From positions 1 to 64,000 of the forward strand of contig JARUPY010000569.1 of the NCBI GenBank assembly GCA_029817715.1: a stretch of DNA of 64,000 bases, in the 5' to 3' direction. Position numbers and translations under genes: made by a program. Each line of letters opens with the position of its first letter. The first letter of the stretch is position 1. Shown one piece after another: positions 22,824 through 34,469 of this stretch. The notes beneath the pieces were generated by a model that worked only from the letters and a program-made list of their open reading frames with translations, had not been told where the DNA came from and ran no database searches. This DNA is from Melastoma dodecandrum. Taxonomy: Eukaryota; Streptophyta; Magnoliopsida; Myrtales; Melastomataceae.

Positions 22824-24879
22824 ATGGTGAAGAGTACCAGGAGTGGGGTTAATCGCGACCCTCCACCTCCATTAGATGGAGACAGTCAGTTTATAGCGGG
22901 AGACGTAAATGTGGAGACTGTGGCTCTATGAAGCCAAGAAACAACAACTCAATCTGATTCCGAGTACATAACCCCTTCTGAGTTCATATCTAGGCTTGAG
23001 TTCCATAAAGAATTCAATGATATAAGGAACCTGGTGGACAGACATATCACTAGGTTACAGGATAATATAACTCAGATACTGGAGCTACTCAACGCTTTAA
23101 AAAGGCTAAACGCCACCGCAAAGCCAAACGCCCCCGAAGACAGGGAGAATTCTTTTATGGGAGATGCCCGACGCATAGAGGCACAATGTATCGTTCCAAC
23201 AGGATGAGCTCTGGAGCGGCGCTAATCAGTGCGTTACAGAGGCTTAAAATAGGGACAGGATGTCCCCCTCGAAGCCTACTTCCTCTCGATCTCCCACATC
23301 TTTGAGGTCAAACGCTGTGTATGCCAATAAACCCGGTAGACAATAATTGTGAAGCTCAGGGTGAAACAAACAGGTATGCAAGTTGCGTACCCCCTCGCTG
23401 ACCTGGTAAAGCACCCGTAGAGAAGGTACCGCCAGGGGAAGCCCCGTTTATGGGAGGCCTACCTCGGGCTGAAAGCTGCTACACGAATGTCTCAGAAAAA
23501 CCCGCAGCCATCTCGAGTCGTGGAAGAATGCCTTATCCCCAAGAGAGATGGAACCAAGACCGCGCGCGAGAACAATTTGGTCATTTACCCCCGCTAAATT
23601 TGAGGGAGGCAATCGCTCAAGTCTTGGAATAGATGGTACCTGGAACTATCGGGCAGGACGATCCTTGTTTATACAGGAGTCCATACCCTGCCTACATCGA
23701 TATAAACTTTCCCCTACCTAAGGGATACCGAGGACTCGACTTCACCCATTTTTCTGGGGAAGATGAGATGACGCCTATAGAACATATAGCCCGGTTCACC
23801 CATCAAGTCGGAAGATGCTGGAGCCAATGACTTTTGAAAGCTGAAGTTATTCCCAAACTCGCTCACAGGGGATGCCTTCACATGGTATGCGAGTTTGCTC
23901 CCGGGTCAGTAACATCATGGGCGGAAAAGCAGTCTTTCTTCATGAAATCGTTTGCTCGACTAGATACGCCCATGTCAATCTTCGAGGTGATACGGCTAAA
24001 ACAGACCGCCGGGGAACACCCAGGACAGTTCTATGCATTTGCGAAAAGCGTTGCTTCGTTGTACACCTGCAATTCCTGAAAGGGATCGATTGATGATCGC
24101 GTTAAACGCATTGTCAAATCCTTTCAAGAAGAAGCTACAAGGGGAAAGGTTCAACGATCTTTATAACTCGGCTAGGAGGGCGACTAAGTATCATCAGTTG
24201 TTAATGGAAGAGGCCCAATCTAAAGCACACTTATCAGTTGGAAAACTTCGAAGTAGACATGGCTGAGTTCGTGAAAGGCGAAGTAACGATTTGTGAGCCA
24301 TTAGCAAGGAAAAATTCAAAAGCAATAGCATCTCAGAAATCTGGCGAAGAAAGAGAGTATTCTTTCGATGTAGACAAGGCAGATGCAATTTTCGACTAGC
24401 TTTTGCAACGAAAACGGATTAAGTTAAAACCGGGTCATTGAACTCCTCAGACGGAAAGAGAGAAAACTAGAAATTATTGCAAGTGGCATGGTTCGTTCAC
24501 ACACACGACCAGTGATTGTTTATCATTTAGGAACATAATTCAAGACCTCATAGAGTTAAAAGAGTTATGCATCCCCGAAGTAGACGAAGTCACTATGATC
24601 GACGACAAGCCTTTTGATGATGAAATCTCCATTCATATGTTTGATGTTTCTTATGTCGATGTCAATATCATTGAAACTGATAACATAAAGATCCCCAAGG
24701 AGACCATGATAGCAAATGCCCTTTTCCGCCGTTTAGCCGATAAAGGTGTAGTCACCTGCCCAATCAGGGAAGTGGCGTGTAACCTCTGCTGTTGGAATAT
24801 GGACGACACACATACCACTGATAGATGCAACACTTTTCAGGAAGTATCTGCAAACCAATCAGGAGGATGTCTGGTATGA
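22824..24879 (+). pseudogene. Tat-lineage gag, broken
   Basis: A probable start at 22824 gives MVKSTRSGVNRDPPPPLDGD, stopping near 22930. The capsid core spans 23450-24266 in several frames: FPLPKGYRGLDFTHFSGEDE and IEHIARFTHQ in 23633-23830, then SVTSWAEKQSFFMKSFARLD in 23834-24079, then LNALSNPFKKKLQGERFNDL in 24033-24266. A zinc-knuckle-like block, YCKWHGSFTHTTSDC, is encoded at about 24475-24520, and a second Cys/His cluster (CNLCCWNMDDTHTTDRC) near 24780-24830. Gag would form the particle and bind element RNA. At least five stops or shifts break it. Confidence 0.85.
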
Positions 24880-25057
24880 TTTGACTCCGCTTGAGGAGGT
24901 AGCAATGGGAATAGTTTCCCCTAGTTCGTGAAGTGCCTATAATAACTTGTAGGGGGGGTTCAGGAGCTCTCCAAGAGTAGAGCGTAGGCCAGCTATCCGA
25001 GGAGGAAGGGGTGGCCCCCATGCTCGGGGCAGAGCACCCGAACAACGGCTCCGCATT

Positions 25058-26011
25058 TTGGAACGCCCCAAACGACATTTGGAATTTATTGACCCGTCCA
25101 TCCAGAAAGGGGTAATGCTAGGACAAGAGAAAATCGATTACACTGGCGAGACGCGCCCTGGAGCTATAGAAGGGAACGTTTTTGACAGAAATCAGCAGGT
25201 CGAAAGATCACAGGAGAAGGGGGTCAAGCCAAGATATGGAACGCCTAAAGTAGACATCCAGGAGCTTCGGACGGGACCACTGATAGCTCAGTTCCTAGAT
25301 GAGAGGATGTTGTGTCAGAAATGCAAGCTAATAGCTCAGAATAAGATCTTAATTTCTCAATTCTCCACCCCGTGCTGTGTCAACTATTTCCTCAAGCTGG
25401 TAGACCTATCGTCAAATGGGGAGATCGTGATCAAACCCCCTCAATCCGCAACTACAGGTACTTGTGAAACTAACAATTATCCGAAAACGCAACAGGTACC
25501 AACGCGGACAATAGTGGGATACGATCCGTTCGCTGGAGACTTTGTCGAGGTGTGTCAATCTTTACCTGGTTCAAAGAAATCAAGGGAAATCAATGCGGTT
25601 AACCCCTCGAAACATTGGCAGAGAGCTATTGGCAAAACGTTTTTGCAACCAAGGGCTAGTAAGATAAGGGATAAGCTTTTAAGTCATGTCGCTAAGAGGC
25701 CCAAACCTACCCTCTTAGGGGCCACTTTACCTGCCAGGTGTATATGAAGGAATCAAACACTGAAGCAGAGCATGTCGAGTCCACGGACCATTCGGAAGGG
25801 CCTGGCTCGAGTTTTGATTACACCCCTCTTTGGAGTGAAATCCCAAGTGATGCTGATGGCGAAAAGAGACCAATTTTGAGCTGTAACGCTCTCGCCTTGC
25901 CGGTAGACTTCGCCAATAATTGGAAAGTGGAAACTGTAAGAGGTAAGGTACCTCTTCCTTGTTCACCAGTTTATCCGACAGGTTTTCCACTTCATTGGTT
26001 GAAGAAACCAC
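25058..26011 (+). pseudogene. Tat element gag-protease linker region
   Basis: A 229-residue frame (25058-25747) overlaps a 106-residue frame (25738-26058). The first has no fold I recognise; it contains a CQKCKL pair and is rich in charged residues. The second contains GPGSSFDYTPLWSEIPSDAD and NALALPVDFANNW. Position between gag and protease suggests linker sequence of the polyprotein. It may be non-enzymatic. Confidence 0.55.
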
Positions 26012-26033
26012 TTGATAGCATGAACCTCACGAT

Positions 26034-26360
26034 TTGGTTAAAACCGATGTTGCCGTGAGTGGTTTTAACGATAGAAAATCTGAATTTTTAAGGGTCTTTT
26101 CTGTGCACCTAGAGGTGGGCCGCCAGGGGAAGGAAACCGCTTTCTTCGTAATCGACATGATTCCCACTTTTAATACTTTGTTAGGCTGCGATTGGCTCCA
26201 TAAAGCTGCAGCAATCCCGTCTACGTTGCATAGAGAGTTGATGTTATGGCATTATTCTGTAATTGAGATTATTAAGGCTGATGAATATTCTTGTTGTGAC
26301 AAAGGTATCTCGCATGCAGAAATGAGCAAGACTGCCAAAGATCATACGCTGGAGCAATGA
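26034..26360 (+). pseudogene. Tat element aspartic protease region
   Basis: The frame reads VAVSGFNDRKSEFLRVF, then ETAFFVIDMIPTFNTLLGCDWLHKAAAIPSTLHRELMLW split over the conserved C-terminal half of the retroelement protease, where LLGCDWLH is a form of the family's LLGRxWIH block. The active-site triplet should lie just upstream, across the frame change near 26011-26034, and I do not see it intact. Function would be cleavage of the polyprotein. Confidence 0.7.
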
Positions 26361-26841
26361 TATAAGCTGGGCGACTCTACTGTAGGGCCTCTCGGTCAAC
26401 CATCTGGAAAATTTGATTATATCGTGGATTAATGGACATCGCACCCCAAGCCGGAGATGGACCAAGTTGCTCCATCAGGATGGGGAAAAGAGCTTACAGC
26501 AAAAGACATAGAGGAAGTCCTACAAGAGATTAATTTGGGTGAAAACCCCGCAAGAAGAGATGCAAGCAGCCGAAATGAAGACGAATGTGGTAAAGAAGAA
26601 GTTTTGAGGAGCCAGCAGAACGTCGTTGTGGAGTTGGAGCCCGAGAGACTCCTAAAGGAAGGGACTTATAGACCAGAGTGAAAAAATGATTGAAGCGGTC
26701 GTTGATATCCTCCGACGACTCCAAATCTACAAGGGGAATCATTGCCGGGAACAACCTACATCTTGGCTCTCAATAAATTCAGAAGCGCTTTGAGCGCCCG
26801 ATGCTTGTAATAAGCCCGTATCTACCGATTTATATGGCACC

Positions 26842-27858
26842 ATGGGCCGCGAATCTTTACTGATGCGGTGTGATCCATTAGTTAGTATCAATTTGGGAAG
26901 CGAGACTTCTCCTAGGGTTCTTTTCATCAGCTCTTCAGTTAATAACGAACTTTTTTATGTGATTAAAGGGGCACTTGAAGAATATAAAGACTGCTTCGCC
27001 TGGGATTATACTGAGATGTCAGGACTAGATCGTAGACTAGTAGAGCACACTCTTCCCATCAAGAAAGATTTTAAGCCAGTGCAACAAGCACCAAGGCGTA
27101 TGACTAGGGAAGTAACACAGTTAGTCTTTGAACAAGTTAAAAAGCTTTTTCGAGCAGGGTATATAAGGACGTCACGTTATACGAAATGGATTTCTAGTAT
27201 TGTACCCGTATTAAAAAAGAATGGAAAAATTAGAGTCTGTATAGACTTTAGAGATTTGAACCGCGCTACTTCAAAAGATGACTATCTCATGCCTATGGCG
27301 GATGATCTTATAGACATGTTAGCAGGACATCAAGTAATGTCATTTATGGACGGTTTCTCCGGTAATTATAACCAGATCTTTATCACAGAAGAGGATATAC
27401 ATAAAACATCATTCAGATGTCCTTTAGGGATTTTCGAATGGGTAGTAATGGTGTTTGGTTTAAAGAATGCTGTTGCTACACATCAACGACCAATGAACGT
27501 TATATTTGACGCTAATCTTGTCAAGACATTGGAAGTCTACATCGACGATACAGTCATTAAGTCGACAAAGGAAGAACTACATGTCGATCATCTCAGAAAT
27601 GCTTTTATAATAATGAGAAAACATCAACTTAAATTAAACCCACTTAAATGCGCATTTGGAGTTAAAGCGAGGCAATTTTTTGGTTTCTTAGTACATCAAC
27701 GCGACATTGAAGTCGATCAAAACAAGGTAAAAGCTATTCAGCATTTAGCAGCACCAAGAAGTAAAAGGGAGTTACAGGCTTTCATTGGAAGAGTGAATTA
27801 CCTACTAGATTTATTGAAAATGTCGCAGGGAAGATGGAGGCGTTTGCCAACCTATTAA
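26842..27858 (+). pseudogene. Tat element reverse transcriptase
   Basis: An open frame of 338 residues. Motifs in order: YKDCFAWDYTEMSGLDRRLV, VQQAPRRM, WISSIVPVLKKNGKIRVCID split from FRDLNRAT, PMADDLIDMLAGHQVMSFMD, YNQIFITEEDIHKTSFRCP, FEWVVMVFGLKNA and the catalytic VYIDDTVIKS, then LKLNPLKCAFGV. Catalytic aspartates are present (FMDGFSG and YIDD). The frame is lost near 27815 in the connection domain, where the reading moves to another frame before the RNase H. The polymerase would copy element RNA. It is the best preserved domain of the element, although stops upstream and the shift downstream disable the polyprotein. Confidence 0.9.
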
Positions 27859-27942
27859 GAGGGAAAAATGATTACAAGTGGACAGAAAAAAAACGAAGAA
27901 GCGTTCGACGCCTTGAAATAATATTTAACACACTCACCAGTC

Positions 27943-28812
27943 TTGATACCCCTGCAGTACGGGAGACCTTTCATTCTCTATGTGGCAGCCACTAAAACGA
28001 CTATATGGGCTATGTTGGCGCAAATGGATGAGAGTGAACGTGAAAGGGCCGTTTATTACTTGTCGAGACAATTGACACCAATTGAAGTCAGGTATGCTCC
28101 GAAGGAAAAGTTGTGTCTATCAGTATTTTATGCTGTCATGAAACTTAGACATTACATCTGGAACAGCGAAGTCTATGTCGTATCCAAGACGCCCATTATC
28201 AAATATTTCTTTAAGAGTCCATTAGTAGGTGGACGGATTAGCAAATGGAGCTTGATTTTGTCTCCATACGATTTGAGATATAAGTCCCAACAGTCGGTCA
28301 AAGGACAAGCGCTGGCTGATTTTCTAACCGACTATGACGCAGCCTTGTCTATAGAACAAGAAGAAGTAGTCGAAGAAGTTTGGCAAGCGTGGTTCGATGG
28401 CTCGTCCACCAAGAATGGAGCTGGGATAGGAGTTCACGTAATATCCCCAATGGGTAAAGACATCAGATTAGCTTTTCGTCTACTAGTAATACCTACCAAC
28501 AATGCTACTGAGTATGAAGCATTGATAACAGTACTAAAGGAACTCATGGCACTAAAGGCAAGGCAAGCTTGTGTTAGGGGAGATTCTCAGTTAGTTATTA
28601 ACCAGGTTAACAAAGAGTGCACGTGTCAAGGCAAGCTGCTGCCCTATTTTGAGACAATACAACGGCTAATCGCACAATTCGAAGATATAACTTTTCAGTT
28701 TGTTGGACGTGATGAAAATGTAGTAGCTAATAGCCTAGCACAGTTAGCCTCAGGATACAAAAACAGGACCAAACGGGATAACATATCCGAAATAGGATCG
28801 CATATTCAGTGA
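27943..28812 (+). pseudogene. Tat element dual RNase H
   Basis: One frame of 289 residues holds two RNase H regions. Residues about 1-130 are the usual Ty3/gypsy RNase H and connection (RPFILYVAATKTTIWAMLAQ, AVYYLSRQLTPIEVRYAPKE, QALADFLTDY). Residues about 150-275 are an archaeal-type RNase H: AWFDGSSTKNGAGIGVHVIS, NNATEYEALITVLKELM, CVRGDSQLVINQVNKE and RDENVVANSLAQLAS, carrying the acidic D-E-D series. Two tandem RNase H domains are the hallmark of the Tat lineage. The domain pair removes RNA from the RNA-DNA hybrid during replication. Confidence 0.9.
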
Positions 28813-28943
28813 GATGACAACGTCATGGCCGTAAACGTAATGAGCCAAGATGAAGACCGGAGGAAACCTATAATAGAATTCTTATCAGACCCCGGTCGGG
28901 AGGCCAAACAACGAATCAAAGTTCAGGCGATATCAACATCCTC

Positions 28944-30150
28944 TTGGATAGTGTTCTCTATAGAAAGGATACGAGCGGAGTTCTTTTAAGATGCGTAGAC
29001 TTAGATGAGGCTACTCCAATAATTTTGGAGACCCACGAGGGACTCTGTCAGTCGCACCAGGGAGGGATAAAAATGTGTTGGATTATTCATGGACATAGTT
29101 TTTACTGGCCATCAATGATGAAAAATTGCATTGAGATGGCCAATGGATGTCAAGAGTGCCAATGACATGGCACGATAAGTCGTGCTCCAGCAGCTGACCT
29201 TACCCTAGTGATTAAACCTTGGCCTTTCAGGACCTGGGCTCTAGACGTGATAGGGGAAATTCATCCTCATTCTAGTCGAGGGGATGCGTTTATCTTGGTA
29301 GTAACAGATTACTTCACCAAGTGGGTAGAGGCACAAGTCTACAAGAAAATTGACCATAAGGAAGTCATTAGTTTTTTTGCAGACATGTATCATTTATCGA
29401 TTTGGTATTCCCCGTAACATTGTCGTAAACGATGGGACTACTTTTAACAACACAAGAGTGATGGAGTTTGCTGAAGACTTTGGTTTCTCAATCATGAATT
29501 CCACTCCGTATTATCCTCAAGCGAATGGACAGGCTGAAGCCTCCAATAAATTAATTAAAAATAGCAATCAAAAGATGGTCGGGCTTAATTCAAAGAAATG
29601 ACATGAAATACTGAATGATACATTCTGGGCTTAAGTGTTACCAAGCGCGAAAGCACCGGAGAAACTCCATTCGCGCTAGTTTACAGTCACGATGCAGTAT
29701 TACCCATCGAAATGAGGTATAAATAGCTTCGTGTCAGCACCTTGTCTACAGGTCGAAGCCATGCATATAGCCTTAGAAGAGTTGGAAAGAAAGAGATTGG
29801 ATGTTGTAGACATGATAGAAGTTCACAAACAGAGGATAGCCCGACATTACAATAAGAAAGTAGTTCATAAACACTTTCAAGTTGGCGACCTGGTTTGGAA
29901 GATGATCTTACCCTTAAAGTATAATGACCAGATTTTAGGAAAGTGTTCTCCAAATTGGGAAGGACCATATCAAGTAAGCGAAACCTTCTCGGCAATTAGC
30001 TATAGGTTGTCAACCCTTGAAGGAGTCAGACAACCTCTAAAAATTAACGGTAAATACTTGAAACTCTATAGAAAAACCATCTGGGAATCTCACGAAAAAA
30101 TTCTAAGAAAGTGCTTCCTAGTTATATGGGAAGAGATTACTAGGAATTAA
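28944..30150 (+). pseudogene. Tat element integrase, broken
   Basis: 28944-29165 encodes the zinc-binding HHCC region (THEGLCQSHQGG, then CIEMANGCQECQ). 29208-29417 has the first catalytic aspartate in WALDVIGEI and DYFTKWVEAQ. After a shift near 29390, 29350-29601 has IVVNDGTTFNN (second aspartate) and PQANGQAEASNK (catalytic glutamate). 29731-30150 holds the C-terminal part, HYNKKVVHKHFQVGDLVW and CSPNWEGPYQV. A stop after 29163, the shift and a stop after 29598 break it. There is no long sense frame after 30150, only two copies of a short GGTGTCATCCCTTGA motif near 30200 and 30265. Confidence 0.88.
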
Positions 30151-30385
30151 ATTCATAAGAACACTACACAGCTGTAGACTGATGAGTTTGTTTAGAGGGT
30201 GTCATCCCTTGAAGCCTTATGTCTAAAACTGGTAGATGTAAAGAGAATTGAGTTTGTTGTAACGGTGTCATCCCTTGAGACCTAAAAAGAACAAACGAAA
30301 TGGCATCACCTCCTGGGGACCTGGAAGCTTGAACTCGCGACGTCATGTTTAGGCACCATACGTGCCGCTTCCACAAATAGGAAAG

Positions 30386-33154
30386 TCAGACCTTGGCCCG
30401 ATTTCGCTTCAAGGTAATCTCGTTCTTCTGACGAAACCAAGACTTTAAATCATCTTGGTTCTGCTGGTCAGAAGCATGAGCAGAACATTCGGCGAGCAGG
30501 GAGTCGACCACGGAAACCCGGTCCTTGAGGTCCTTCTCAAGAGCCAAGAGCTCTGCAATCCTAGCTTGGACTTGTGTAAGCTGATGAGACAAGTCATCCC
30601 CCTGTCTCCTGAGGCGCCTCTCGTCAGCTTCTCCTTTCGCTTGATTTTTTAGAAAATCGGCAATCTTGGACTCGGCACTGCAAGATGTCTGGAGGTCTTT
30701 TACGTAAACCGGCCATTCAGTCCAAAATTGCCCCTTGAAGTCTTCACAAGCTGCTAACATTTGGATCGTAGCGGGAGGGGAACTCTCAGTCTCTTTGATG
30801 CAACTCTGAAGGGTCTTAAACTGATCCTCAGAGAAAGTCTCAAGACGGAGGAGATCCCCAACACGGTCTACGTTCTCCATCAGGCGGTCATAGTCACTGA
30901 AGCAGCTTGAAACGCCTTCCCCAAGATTTTCGCTTGATGGCTGGCAGGGAGATTGGATAGTCGGCATTGCAGCTTGTTAATCTGCGACACTAGAAGGATT
31001 AGCGCCTGTCGCGCCTATCGCCTCTTGAGTAGCAGCCTCTATTACAGTGGAAATAGCCTCCGGCTCCTCAGTTGCTGAGACTTCAAGACTTGGGGAAGGG
31101 ATATTCTACAAATTGAGTAAAGGATAATCGTCAGCATTGAAACTGGACAAGTAAAGTCCATATAGACCTGGAATACCTCGGTAGGAGGCAAGTCAGCTTC
31201 GTCGGTCCCCGGGGCTACGTTAGGATCAGAAACCCCGGAGAGATTTGGATCCTGAGGAGAAAGTAAAATATTTTTGCTTGAGCTTTGAGAAAACAAAACA
31301 ACATGGGTACAAGAATGCATACCATTTCTCAAGAGGACTCTGCCGTTTGAGAATTCAAAGGGGGCGAACTCAGTGTCATAATCGTCCTCCTGGAAACAAG
31401 GTCCCAAGGTTTATTGGGAGGAGATCTATGGAGCCGCATACTTTGGAGATGGGGTACCTGAATACTAAGCACCTGTCTCAGAAGATTCAAGGGCTTTAAA
31501 AGAAATAGGGACAGGATCCTGAATGGCAGGGCGACGATGCTTGAAAGAAATTGAAATAGGTATATCCTCGGAGTCAGAAGACTGAGGGGAAGGAGCCTTT
31601 CGCTTGCTAGTCACTCTCCTCTCGACCTGTTTGCCCTTGGAATCAAGGGTCTGCCGGCGGAGACGGGTCAAACGACCGGTCGGGGGAGGAGGACTCCTTT
31701 CTGGTGAAGAATCCAAATAGGAGTTGTTCAGTTCAAAGGGCAAGAAAAACAAGTTTAGTCTATACCAGAAGGCTTATGTGGAAGGTAAAGATCTGGCTTT
31801 AACATCATCTCAGAGGAAAGGTAAAGATCTGTCTCTGTGGAAGTCTGGAAGAAAGTCATTTTCTTCAAAAGGGCATCAAAGGTAATCGCCCATTGAATAG
31901 AAAAGAACTCTGTAGCATAAACCGGAGTAGACTCAAAAGGGAACTCCATGTGACGGAGCTCCATCTTCTTAGACAGAAGATTCATGGATTGCTGTAAAGA
32001 ATCCTTAGAAAGAATGCTAGTGACCAGTGTATGAATTGGGATACTGAAGGAGTCAGGAGAGGGACTGATGAGCTCTGGATGAAACCAACTTGTCTTGCAC
32101 AGAGTTGGGGGTTGTAGACTTCGAAACCAAATCCTCCCTCTGACACACATACCAGGTCCCTACTGGTCAAGACAGTATCCCAATATAGGCCTGGGGTATG
32201 CCTCTGCCGGCACTTCAAAATGAGGTGGCCGGCAGGGAATGGGACCCAATTGCGGCGCTTACCTCGCCCAGTATGTATAATGTGCCTTATATACCCCGTC
32301 GCAGAGGCATACTACCATTTGTCCTTGGCTTGGCAGCAGGACTCCAGCATGTGCTTTCCATAGCAACTGATCTGGGTGGCGCCAGAAGGCATCTGGTACC
32401 CTGTAAGTTCTGGCATCCATATGCAAAGGGGGCCGCCAGCCGGATACCTCGGAAAGGGACTTGCACACGTATTAGCCTTTTTCAAACCCTGGTAGACTAA
32501 ACCCAACAGGAATGAGGCCCAAGCTATCTTGCTGGAAGCCGAGCTCAGAAAGTTAGCAATCCCATAGACAAGCTTTGGCACTCGCCTGTCAGTGAAGCAA
32601 AAAACGTACTTGCTCAGCCAGACGTTGAAGAACTCAACTTCCTCGGCCTTTACCTAGACAGCAGTGGAATAACCTTCGATCATTTGAAGGTGTCTCCTTG
32701 ATGTACTCAAGATTTGGAGCATCTCTTTGGGGTTGTGGTCGTCGTCTGCAGGTTAAAGACGAACAAAGATACCAGCCACGTAACTCCCCGTCAAGAAATT
32801 TATATCCTCTAGAGTGATGGTCATGGGGCCTTCAAGGAAATAGAAGCAGTTCACCGAGTGGAAAGCTTGAAGAAAGACAAGAGGCCAGAGACTTTCAGCC
32901 TGGATTCTAGCTTCCCAAGTCAACTGGAAAACCATTGTCGTACCACTGGCTTGTCTACAGAGGGGAAACACAAGAATCCACTTCTCTTTTCTCAGTTCAG
33001 GGGGTCCACAAAGTCTTCCCGTCATATAGGGATTTGAGACTCCGTGATCAAGTATTCATGAGAAACCTAGGGTTAACCCGTCGTCGTCAGTCTGGACCAC
33101 ACCAGAGGGACCAGCACGTTGAGAGTGCCATTGGAAGGTCTCGAAGGAAAACAT
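30386..33154 (-). pseudogene. Antisense plant mobile domain (PMD)-like gene carried by the Tat element
   Basis: Minus-strand fragments follow one another over 2.8 kb between integrase and the 3' LTR. A start at 33154 gives MFSFETFQWHSQRAG, with one in-frame stop at 33056-33058, then 32753-33025 with FLEGPMTITLEDINFLTGS, the signature of the PMD (aminotransferase-like) family. 32312-32581 continues it (IANFLSSASSKIAWASFLLG, PAGGPLCIWM). 31982-32218 and 31755-32150 give FEVYNPQLCARQVGF, a typical late PMD block. 31465-31752 is a basic, serine-rich stretch with RLTRLRRQ and VTSKRKAPSPQSSD, possibly nuclear-targeting. 30386-30967 is a 193-residue charged, probably coiled-coil tail ending at a stop. 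PMD proteins of plants include gene-silencing factors, and antisense PMD genes are known passengers of Ty3/gypsy elements. Several frameshifts break this copy. Confidence 0.78.
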
Positions 33155-33307
33155 GATCAAGAAGGAGAAATAGGGTTTTTAGAGAAGACTAAGGGAGTTC
33201 AGGAAGAGAGAGCGCTCGAAGGATGAGTGAAAAGAGGGAAACAAAAGGTTTTTTTTTTTAAACTCCAAGAAACTGACAAATGTGTTCAGGCGACAAAAGT
33301 CTCCTCA

Positions 33308-33326
33308 ACAAAAAGAGGGGGGCTTA
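33308..33326 (+). other. Polypurine tract of the Tat element
   Basis: The purine run AAAAAGAGGGGGG at about 33309-33322 ends four bases before the 3' LTR. It is expected to prime plus-strand synthesis. Confidence 0.8.
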
Positions 33327-34197
33327 TGTTGACATAATGAATTATCTTGGGCATATTTTCCGGACGGGACAAAGCCCACAAGAGGAATGTAAGGGATGAG
33401 AAGAGGTGCTTGCTCGTATCAAGTCTACAGCCCATGTCTGCGCAGGTCACACGTCTTAGGAGAACGATTTGTTGACTCCGAGATCCACGGAATGTAGTTT
33501 AGATTGGAAGGATCTTCGGAGAATGTGACAAACATCCTGGACTCATAAGATCGAATATAAAAGGAAGGAGATCTTCCCAAAGAAGAGCATGATCAATTCA
33601 GCCAACAGAAGCTTAATTTGCTCGTCACCCCGTAGTTGTTAGGATTCCCCGACCTGGACGAAACTCGTGAGGTTTCATTGGTCTTCACTTCCACCACTAG
33701 AGCAAGCAGCTGTAGCTCTGGTAGCTAATTTCCGCCAGCATTCCATCGCCGGGACGAGCCACGGTAGTCCCGGCAAACAATTCCGCCTTCGTTCCACCAC
33801 CAGGGGGAGCAACCGTAGCCTTGGTATCCACAACCGCCATTACCTTCGACCACACTCTGTCCAACATGCCCCAGCGATCGGTTCCCTCCGTCCAAGTTCG
33901 CAAGTCTACAGCGCCACGTCATCAAGTTTACGACGCTACTACCGTCCAAATTCACAAGTCTGTAGCGCCCAACAGCAAGTTTACGACGCCTCCGTCTAAA
34001 TTCTCAAGCCTGCAGCGTCCGGCAGCAAGTCTACGACGTCGCATCATCGTTCTTACTTTATTTTTCATGGCTGTAAGCTTTTCATTCTTATTGTAAGACT
34101 TCATTTGATTAGCTCAATCTATTTTTTTTACTTACATCTAAAACCCCATGAGTACTATTGCCAAATATTTCCAACGTGATCCGTTTCGACGCGAACA
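33327..34197 (+). repeat. 3' LTR of the Tat element
   Basis: 871 bp, aligned to 21893-22775, same TG...CA ends, TATA box ATATAAAAGG near 33555. It is slightly shorter through small deletions, for example near 34133. Confidence 0.92.
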
Positions 34198-34469
34198 GTG
34201 TTATTCTCTATAAACAAGCCGTGCCCACGTACCCACAAGCTCGGATACCCTCAAGTATAAATTGAATATCCATCCTTCGGTATAACTTGACCCGAAGTAT
34301 ATTCAGCATTAATCTAGATGTTTATTTTCCATCTAATCAATTTACGGAAACTTTACCAAACATCAATTACGAGCAAAAAAGTAATTAATATATATTAAAT
34401 ATTATTATTTATTAACAACTATTTACATATACTACAAAATGGCTTAACATATACATGCACACACTAATA
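34198..34469 (-). repeat. LTR-like repeat, copy A, right part
   Basis: Continues copy A after the Tat insertion: TTATTCTCTATAAAC matches 54212 onward in copy D. Later landmarks are ATCTAGATGTTT, CAATTACGAGCA and, at the end, ACATGCACACACTAA (copy D: GTGCATACACTAACA). The terminal CA seems mutated. Flanks ACGTC near 20905 and ATGTC after 34469 may be a target duplication, but the left edge is uncertain. Confidence 0.6.

Larger units (their letters stand above)
21893..34197 (+). mobile_element. Tat-lineage Ty3/gypsy retrotransposon with antisense PMD-like gene
   Basis: A 12.3-kb element with LTRs 21893-22775 and 33327-34197, both starting TGTTGACAT and ending GCGAACA. It is flanked by GTGAT (21888-21892) and GTGTT (34198-34202), a 5-bp target duplication with one mismatch. 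It sits inside LTR-like repeat A, and the uninterrupted repeat D reads AATATGTGGTATTCTC at this point. Order: LTR, primer site, gag, linker, protease, reverse transcriptase, RNase H, a second archaeal-type RNase H, integrase, an antisense gene, polypurine tract, LTR. The second RNase H identifies the Tat lineage. The two LTRs differ at roughly 9 percent of sites over their first 325 bases by hand count, so the insertion is old, and all coding regions are damaged. Confidence 0.93.
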
